Below, in pieces: positions 50,650 through 55,331 of a DNA stretch of 55,331 nucleotides. The notes under the pieces were generated by a model. That model was given only the letters and a program-made list of their open reading frames with translations, was not told the origin of the DNA and searched no databases. A program made the position numbers and the translations under genes. The first letter of the stretch is position 1, and each line of letters opens with the position of its first letter. The DNA is taken from positions 1 to 55,331 of the forward strand of contig JAEZXX010000013.1 of assembly GCA_023419535.1 (NCBI GenBank), read 5' to 3'. This stretch comes from Pseudomonadota bacterium (GTDB lineage Bacteria > Pseudomonadota > Alphaproteobacteria > Rhizobiales > Rhizobiaceae).

Positions 50650-50678
50650 GCAAGGATCGGGCAACGACCCATCCTTGC
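50650..50678. promoter_or_regulatory. Stem-loop between DUF924 and the acetyltransferase gene
   Basis: GCAAGGAT (50650-50657) pairs with ATCCTTGC (50671-50678), with an inner GGG/CCC pair set around CAACGA. It lacks a T run, so it is more likely a leader structure or a weak terminator than a strong one. It lies 18 bases before the chosen start of the minus-strand acetyltransferase gene. Confidence 0.45.
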
Positions 50679-50714
50679 CCTTCAAGCCCTTACAAATCGT
50701 TGTTGCGATAGAGA

Positions 50715-51263
50715 TTATCCGGCGAAGCCGCCGTCTTCCAGGAAGGTCTTCTCCTCCGGCGTCGTCTCGCGGCCCAGGATGGCGTTGCGATGCGGAAAGC
50801 GCCCGAACCTCGCCACGATGTCGCGATGGTCGACGGCGAACGGCACGTTGTCCTCGCCGATCTCCTCCATCAGCACGACGCACTCCTCCTGCGCCTTCAG
50901 ATCCTCGGCATGCATGTGCGGCATGGCGAAAAACTGGTTCAGGTCCTCGCCGACACGGTGGTGGTCGCCCCGCTCGATCGCCGTGCGCGCGATCTGGAGC
51001 GCCTTCTCGTCGTTCTCGTACATCTGCGGCGTATCGCGGAAGATGTTGCGCGAGAACTGGTCGAGAATGATAACGAGGGCGAGGGCGCCGTTGGGCTCGT
51101 CGGCCCAATGGTCGAGTTCGCCGCCCGCCGCCCGCTCGTGGACGTCCGCGAAGCGCTGGCGGATGGTCTCGTCGAACGCGTCGTCCTTGACGAACCACTT
51201 GTCGGGTCCGGCTTCGCGCCAGAAGTCGACGATGGTCTGGGGATCGATGGCGTAGGCGTTCAT
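50715..51263 (-). CDS. DUF924 family protein
   Basis: A 182-residue cytosolic helical protein of the DUF924 family, whose fold resembles tetratricopeptide-like helices. Signature stretches are IVDFWREAGPDKWFVKDDAFDETIRQRF, GALALVIILDQFSRNIFRDTPQMYENDEKAL, FFAMPHMHAEDLKAQEECV and ARFGRFPHRNAILGRETTPEEKTFL. The function is unknown. It diverges from the tusA-like gene with 50 bases between starts. Confidence 0.93.
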   Translation of the reverse strand: MNAYAIDPQTIVDFWREAGPDKWFVKDDAFDETIRQRFADVHERAAGGELDHWADEPNGALALVIILDQFSRNIFRDTPQMYENDEKALQIARTAIERGDHHRVGEDLNQFFAMPHMHAEDLKAQEECVVLMEEIGEDNVPFAVDHRDIVARFGRFPHRNAILGRETTPEEKTFLEDGGFAG

Positions 51264-51313
51264 GTCGGGGTCCCGAGCGTCGAAGGGAACGGTTTTTGCC
51301 GGCTACAGATAGG

Positions 51314-51595
51314 ATGGGATCGACGGGATCGGAAGACGGTGCGGGCGCATCGCCCACGCTGGACCTTCGCGGCCTGCGCTGCCCGCTGCCCGTCTTGAAG
51401 GCGGCCAAGCGGCTCGCGGCGATGCGGCCCGGCGAACGGATCGCCGTCCTGTCCGACGATCCGCTGGCCGTTCTCGACCTCCCGGCCTTCTGCGCGCAGG
51501 AAGGGCAGGGCGTCGTGTCTCGGCACATCGACGGCGGAACGTTCCGCATCCTCATCGAACGGGGGCCGGACGCGCCGTCGATCAGCAGTGCCTGA
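51314..51595 (+). CDS. TusA/SirA-family sulfurtransferase
   Basis: A 93-residue protein with the TusA fold: LDLRGLRCPLPVLKAAKRLAAMRPGERIAVLSDDPLAVLDLPAFCAQEG, containing the active Cys in RCPLPVLK that accepts a persulfide. Roles in the family include tRNA thiolation, molybdenum-enzyme maturation and sulfur trafficking. The start is uncertain: ATG 51314 lacks a ribosome site, whereas TTG 51296 has GAAGGGAACGG upstream. Its stop is two bases from the convergent CobW gene's stop. Confidence 0.9.
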   Translation: MGSTGSEDGAGASPTLDLRGLRCPLPVLKAAKRLAAMRPGERIAVLSDDPLAVLDLPAFCAQEGQGVVSRHIDGGTFRILIERGPDAPSISSA

Positions 51596-51597
51596 CC

Positions 51598-52695
51598 TCA
51601 ACCGAAGCGGGCGCCGGGCACCGCGAGCGGATTGTCCATGAGCCCGGCCCGGTCCGGCGCGTCGATGCGGGGCTGGCCGGTGAAGGCCGCGAAGAGCCCG
51701 CGGACATAGGTCTCGTCGAGGCCCTCGCCGATGAGGACGAGGCGGGACTGCCGCTCCATCCCCTCCGGCCAGGCCGGCAGGCGGACCGGCGGGTGCAGGT
51801 AGCCGCGCACCCCATGGAGGACGAGCGGGTGCGCCGCGTCCTCGCTCGTGGCGACGATGGCCTTCATGCGCAGCAGGCGCGGGCCCTGGGTCTGGCCGAG
51901 AAGCCCGAGGAACTCCTGGAGTGCGTGCGTCGGGATCGGCCTCGCCTCGACCAGCGAGAAGGACGCGACGCGCGCGGCGTGCGGAGCCTCGTGGTCGTGG
52001 CGGTGTCCGTGCCGCTGCGGCTCGGCACGGGCCTGCCCGAGCCAGCGTGCGACGTCCGGGGCGCGGGTGGCCGGATCGTAGAGCCCGGCCTCGACGATCG
52101 CGATCGGGTCCGCCTCGTCCGCTAGAACGATCGGAGCGGACGGGTTCAGACGCTCGATCAGCCGGGCGAGCGCCTCGTCCGGGGCTCCGTCCCGCAGATC
52201 GGTCTTGGCGAGGACGATACGGTCCGCACAGGCGATCTGGCGCTCGGCTTCGACACGCCCCTCGAGCCCTTCGGTGCCCGCCGCCGCGTCGACGACGCAG
52301 ACCACCGCGCCGAGCGCGTAGGACTGCACGAGCGCCGGATGGGCCATCAGCGAAGCGAGGATGGGCGCGGGGTCGGCGAGCCCCGTCGTCTCGACGACGA
52401 CGCGCGAGAGCGGCCGCAGGCGGCCGGTCTGCATCCGGTCGACGAGATCGGCCAGCGTGTCGACGAGGTCGCCGCGAACGGTGCAGCAGACGCAGCCGTC
52501 GGAGAGTTCGATGATCTCCTCGCCCGAGGTCTCCACCAGGAGGTGGTCGATCCCGACCTCGCCGAACTCGTTGACGATGACGGCCGTGTCGGTCAGCCGC
52601 GGGTCGCGCAGGAGCCGGTTGAGGAGCGTCGTCTTGCCGGCGCCCAGAAAGCCGGTGAGAAGCGTGACGCGGACCGGCGGCAGGTCACTGCGCAT
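51598..52695 (-). CDS. CobW/COG0523-family metal-chaperone GTPase
   Basis: A 365-residue G3E GTPase. It has the P-loop TLLTGFLGAGKTTLLNRLL, the metal-binding GCVCCTVRGDL (CxCC), VVVETTGLADPAP (Walker B), the base-contact motif LAKTDL, and a His-rich loop (RHGHRHDHEAPH) before the C-terminal CobW domain (LLRMKAIVATSEDAAHPLVLHGVRGYLHPP). This combination suggests handling of zinc or another divalent metal, not proof of cobalamin work. ATG 52695 lies inside the end of the upstream carboxypeptidase gene (11-base overlap), so it is second in that operon. Confidence 0.92.
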   Translation of the reverse strand: MRSDLPPVRVTLLTGFLGAGKTTLLNRLLRDPRLTDTAVIVNEFGEVGIDHLLVETSGEEIIELSDGCVCCTVRGDLVDTLADLVDRMQTGRLRPLSRVVVETTGLADPAPILASLMAHPALVQSYALGAVVCVVDAAAGTEGLEGRVEAERQIACADRIVLAKTDLRDGAPDEALARLIERLNPSAPIVLADEADPIAIVEAGLYDPATRAPDVARWLGQARAEPQRHGHRHDHEAPHAARVASFSLVEARPIPTHALQEFLGLLGQTQGPRLLRMKAIVATSEDAAHPLVLHGVRGYLHPPVRLPAWPEGMERQSRLVLIGEGLDETYVRGLFAAFTGQPRIDAPDRAGLMDNPLAVPGARFG

Positions 52696-53866
52696 CTGCG
52701 CCCTCGTCGGCCGATTCCGGCAGCGCCGCTGTGCCCGAGCGCAGCGGGCCCGTTCCCGGTTCGGCCGACGCGACGTCGCCAGGGCGCGCGGGCCTCGGCG
52801 TCGGCAGCGGAATGTTGAAAGCGGCGATCACGGAGATGCCGGCCTCGATCGCGTCCGTGCCCGCCGCGCCGCCGAGCCCCACGGGAACGGCTGCGCGCGG
52901 ACGCTCCAGCCGCGTCATGTAGGGCGACCCGAAGGCGAGCTCGCGCTTGTCCTCCAGCTCCCGCTCGTTCGCCCGCGCCGTCTGGGCCGCCGGCGAACAG
53001 ATCTCCTGCGAGATGTCGAGCGGCTCGCCCGTCGAGGTCGGCAGGTCGTCGATCGTGACCTCGACCGTGTCCGGATCGGTGCGGAACCCTTCCTCCAGGA
53101 TGAGAGCGGCTTCGCGTGCGCGCGTGATGGCGGAGGGCGCCCCGAGGACGGCGGCGACGAGGGTGCGCCCGTCGCGCGTCGCCGATGCCACCACGCTGAA
53201 GCCGGCCGCGCAGATGTAGCCGGTCTTCATGCCGTCGGCGCCGGCGAACTGGCCGATCAGATCGTTGCCGTTGCGCATGATCTCGTCGCCGGTCGAGATC
53301 GCCTCGGAGGAGAAGTAGTCGGTGAAGAGCGGGAAATCGCGCCGGATGGTCATGCCGAGGATGGCCAGATCCTTGGCGCTGGAGCGCTGCCCGGGACCCG
53401 GCAGGCCGTTGGCGTTGATGAAGCGCGTGTCGTCCATGCCGATGCGCTCGGCCTCGCGGTTCATCATCTCGACGAAACGGGCCTGCGAGCCGCCCGCAAG
53501 CGTCTGGCCGATGGCGGTCGCCACGTCGTTGGCGCTCTTGACCATGATCATGCGGATGGCGTTGTCGAGCCGCATCACCGATCCGGGCTCGTACCACATC
53601 TTCGAGGGCGCCTCTGCGGCCGCTTCGCGCGTCATCACCACCGGAGTGTCGAAGGCTGCATCGCCCGCCTCGATCGCCCGGAAGGCGAGATAGGCCGTCA
53701 TCAGCTTGGTGGTGGACGCGGGGTAGCGCCGTTCGCTGGCCTCGTCCTGCGACAGGACCTTGCCCGTGGCGACATCGACCACGATGGTGGACATGGCGCC
53801 GGCCGAGCCGGCCGCGGCGAGGAGGCAGACCAGAGCCGCCGCCGAGAGTCTCGCGAATGGGATCAT
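52685..53866 (-). CDS. D-alanyl-D-alanine carboxypeptidase (penicillin-binding protein 5/6-type)
   Basis: Trims the last D-Ala of peptidoglycan stems. The 393-residue protein has a signal peptide (MIPFARLSAAALVCLLAAAGSAGAM) and the three penicillin-binding motifs: Ser51-x-x-Lys54 (PASTTKLMTAY), SxN (VKSANDVATAIG) and KTG (GMKTGYICAAGF). A C-terminal domain and a Pro/Ala-rich tail follow; no obvious amphipathic anchor was seen. ATG 53866 has GAGG nine bases upstream; ATG 53881 is an alternative. It is the first gene of an operon with the CobW gene. Confidence 0.92.
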   Translation of the reverse strand: MIPFARLSAAALVCLLAAAGSAGAMSTIVVDVATGKVLSQDEASERRYPASTTKLMTAYLAFRAIEAGDAAFDTPVVMTREAAAEAPSKMWYEPGSVMRLDNAIRMIMVKSANDVATAIGQTLAGGSQARFVEMMNREAERIGMDDTRFINANGLPGPGQRSSAKDLAILGMTIRRDFPLFTDYFSSEAISTGDEIMRNGNDLIGQFAGADGMKTGYICAAGFSVVASATRDGRTLVAAVLGAPSAITRAREAALILEEGFRTDPDTVEVTIDDLPTSTGEPLDISQEICSPAAQTARANERELEDKRELAFGSPYMTRLERPRAAVPVGLGGAAGTDAIEAGISVIAAFNIPLPTPRPARPGDVASAEPGTGPLRSGTAALPESADEGADAQ

Positions 53867-54209
53867 GCCGACCGACCTCATCTTCCGGCTGCGCTCGCGT
53901 TCGTCGAGGGACGAAGGGAAGGGGAGCCTCGCGTCGCAGGCCGGGGCGTCGCCACCGTCCGGACGAAGGATCAGCGCAGGAGCTATCCCGATCTTATGTC
54001 CGACTCGTGGCGCATTCTGCCAGGCAAGCGTCATCGTCCCGTTACCGAATCCGTGACCGAAAAGACACCCCGTCGCGCCCGGCGCTTCCGCAAGGCGAGG
54101 TGTAGAGCCGACAGGGCCGGCGTGAACCGACTGTTAATAGTTAATCTTTAGAAATTCCGACGTTGCGGACGTTCAGCCGCGCCCATCATGGCAACATCGG
54201 AGCAAAGAG
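53867..54209. other. Divergent promoter region of the carboxypeptidase and outer-membrane genes
   Basis: About 340 bases. The most striking part is an AT-rich patch at ~54132-54160 with the direct repeat GTTAATA-GTTAATC (54133-54146), 65-80 bases before the outer-membrane gene; the TTAA boxes are three bases apart, not the seven of a CtrA site. CAAAGAG at ~54203 is a ribosome site. No gene was recognised. Confidence 0.45.
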
Positions 54210-55043
54210 ATGCATCGGCTATTCGTTCTCGCCCTCCTCGGGTCGAGCGCCTTCGGCCTTCATACAGCGCAGGCGGCGGACTACATCGAGATCCCCCCTC
54301 CGCCGGTCTATGTCGAGGAGAAGCCGGACTATTCCGGCTGGTACATCCGCGGCGACGTCGGCTACCTCTTCGAATCCAAGACCGATCTGCATTACCGCAT
54401 GTTCTTCGACCACGACGAGCACGATTCGCGGTATCATTTCGACGATGTCCGCCACCAGAGCGGCTTCACCGCCGGCGGCGGCGTCGGCTACCGCGTCGCC
54501 TCGCACTTCCGCACCGACGTGACGGCGGACTACTACCGCTTCGACACCAAGGGCGAGAGCCGCTGCCCGCGCGTCCCCTTCCGCGAGTCCTTCGCCGGCG
54601 GCTACGGGGGCGGCGACGCCTGCACGATCAACGACCGCTCGGATGCGGACGTCTGGACGGTCATGGCCAACGCCTATGTCGATCTGCCCTATTTCGGCAT
54701 GGTCACCCCGTATTTCGGCGCGGGCATCGGTGCGGCGCACGTCTCCTACGGCGAGCTGCACAACGTGATCACAAACAAGTACACCGGCCAGGTCATCGTC
54801 GACGACGTCCATCAGGGCGAGAGCTCCTGGCGCTTCGCCTCCAGCCTCTCGGCCGGTGCGAGCATCGACATCACCAAGAACCTCGCGCTGGACGCGGGCT
54901 ACCGCTACACCCGCGTCTTCTCCGGCGACGCCTTCGGCTTCGACACCGAGGATACCGCGCTTGGCGCGACGGGCGTGCAGTCTGAGGACAACGGCTTCAA
55001 CATCCACGCCCTGCGCGCGGGTCTTCGCTACTCCTTCTTCTGA
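54210..55043 (+). CDS. Outer-membrane beta-barrel protein (Omp25/Omp31-like porin-family)
   Basis: A 277-residue protein with a signal peptide (MHRLFVLALLGSSAFGLHTAQAADY), a Pro-rich periplasmic spacer (IEIPPPPVYVEEKPD), then about eight antiparallel amphipathic strands. Strands include SGWYIRGDVGYLFESKT, FTAGGGVGYRVASHFRTDVTADYYRF, ANAYVDLPYFGMVTPYFGAGIGAAHVSYG and ALDAGYRYTRVFSG, ending with the barrel signature ALRAGLRYSFF and a terminal Phe, the BamA-recognition mark. Two cysteines (SRCPR and DACTIN) could form a loop disulphide. The family is common on Rhizobiales surfaces. Confidence 0.9.
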   Translation: MHRLFVLALLGSSAFGLHTAQAADYIEIPPPPVYVEEKPDYSGWYIRGDVGYLFESKTDLHYRMFFDHDEHDSRYHFDDVRHQSGFTAGGGVGYRVASHFRTDVTADYYRFDTKGESRCPRVPFRESFAGGYGGGDACTINDRSDADVWTVMANAYVDLPYFGMVTPYFGAGIGAAHVSYGELHNVITNKYTGQVIVDDVHQGESSWRFASSLSAGASIDITKNLALDAGYRYTRVFSGDAFGFDTEDTALGATGVQSEDNGFNIHALRAGLRYSFF

Positions 55044-55072
55044 TCGCCCGCCCCTTCGAGGCATCGAACGCC

Positions 55073-55103
55073 AAAGGCCGCTCCCGCATCGGGGGCGGCC
55101 TTT
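55073..55103 (+). terminator. Rho-independent terminator after the outer-membrane gene
   Basis: Stem AAAGGCCGCTCCC (55073-55085) with GGGGGCGGCCTTT (55091-55103), one G-U pair, loop GCATC. It lies 30 bases past the stop. Confidence 0.85.
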
Positions 55104-55165
55104 CGGCGTTCTGGAAAGCCGCCCGCGGCGGGCGCTCCAGCCCCGCGCAGGGTTAACAAACAGGG

Positions 55166-55181
55166 TTAATCGAGCGTTAAC
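55166..55181 (+). promoter_or_regulatory. CtrA box TTAA-N7-TTAAC
   Basis: TTAATCGAGCGTTAAC matches the full CtrA consensus TTAA-N7-TTAAC. Two more TTAA motifs flank it (55153-55156 and 55184-55187). It probably controls a gene beginning near or past the window's right edge; a short frame from ATG 55252 soon stops and is not convincing. Confidence 0.7.
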
Positions 55182-55331
55182 GGTTAACGCCGCATGGTCC
55201 TCGCGACGCAGCCCGGCTCCGCCGGTGCGAGATTTCGGGGACCTTGAGGACATGATCATCGGCAGGACGATCCTGGTCGCGCGCGCGCGCGCGCCCGCCG
55301 CCGGCGGGGCGGGTGAGGCGGCGGGTTAAGG

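Noticed and set aside
49340..51070. A 576-codon plus-strand frame
   Set aside because: Antisense to the acetyltransferase and DUF924 genes, both of which have family motifs.
54133..54146. CtrA box before the outer-membrane gene
   Set aside because: The two TTAA units are separated by three bases, not seven.
55252..55329. A 25-aa frame at the right edge (MIIGRTILVARARAP...)
   Set aside because: It consists largely of a GCGCGC simple repeat and stops at once; it may be an untranslated leader of the next gene.

Overview
The window is a GC-rich chromosomal segment of an alphaproteobacterium, almost certainly of the order Hyphomicrobiales (Rhizobiales). An Aurantimonadaceae-like genome such as Aureimonas is my best guess from gene order and style; this is inference, since no search was run. 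The supporting marks are a circularly permuted two-piece tmRNA with the tag ANDNYAEARLAA, an alphaproteobacterial SspB, a BA14K-family protein, a DUF4169/ribbon-helix-helix pair, a full CtrA box (TTAA-N7-TTAAC) near the right edge, and the syntenic run thyA-folA-hflK-hflC-degP-serB-miaA-ilvIH. Nearly everything is core chromosome.

Layout. 1-776: the end of an IS630-type insertion sequence has cut a frameshifted sugar-epimerase-like gene. 1012-7022: recN-ligA, a YbjN-type exported protein, and the azlCD branched-chain amino-acid exporter. 7086-8839: a Tim44-domain membrane protein diverging from a BA14K protein. 8900-12636 (minus): aminopeptidase P, PrmA and a SCO1-type copper chaperone. 12728-15967: a hexapeptide transferase coupled to a PhzF-family enzyme, an FAD oxidoreductase and a tiny lipoprotein. 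15969-19003: a decayed alpha/beta hydrolase and uvrD, whose helicase core carries an unusual palindromic in-frame insert. 19110-21320: a LuxR-type regulator convergent with a two-gene operon of unknown exported proteins. 21520-25242: a large AsmA-family protein. 25203-26760 (minus): ssrA (tmRNA), sspB, DUF4169 and an RHH protein.

27073-34731: nucleotide synthesis (thyA-folA), membrane protease control (hflKC) and periplasmic protease (DegP-type), then serB and miaA in a very tight divergent arrangement. 34787-38968: a DUF1206 membrane protein, then the ilv region, with a leader peptide rich in Leu/Ile/Val codons, an attenuator, ilvI, an AbrB-type antitoxin with a PIN-domain toxin, and ilvH. 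39031-44067: a LysE-type exporter, a RecD-like helicase, a coiled-coil membrane protein, pdxJ and an FAD monooxygenase. 44072-45791: a perfect palindromic operator, a TetR regulator and ilvC. 45952-48181: PilZ, several tiny unknown proteins in sparse DNA, and a cold-shock protein. 48542-53866: a TauE exporter, a CelD-like acetyltransferase, DUF924, TusA, a CobW GTPase and a D,D-carboxypeptidase. 54210-55043: an outer-membrane beta-barrel protein, followed by a CtrA box for a gene beyond the edge.

How the genes work together. The clearest link is tmRNA with SspB: one makes the ssrA tag and the other delivers tagged proteins to ClpXP. A second theme is branched-chain amino acids: ilvI, ilvH and ilvC lie within 10 kb under two apparently different controls (attenuation and a TetR operator), and azlCD exports the products. 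The loci I regard as least described are the LuxR/exported-protein locus, the toxin-antitoxin pair between ilvI and ilvH, the palindromic insert in uvrD, and the small-protein region 46.4-47.9 kb.
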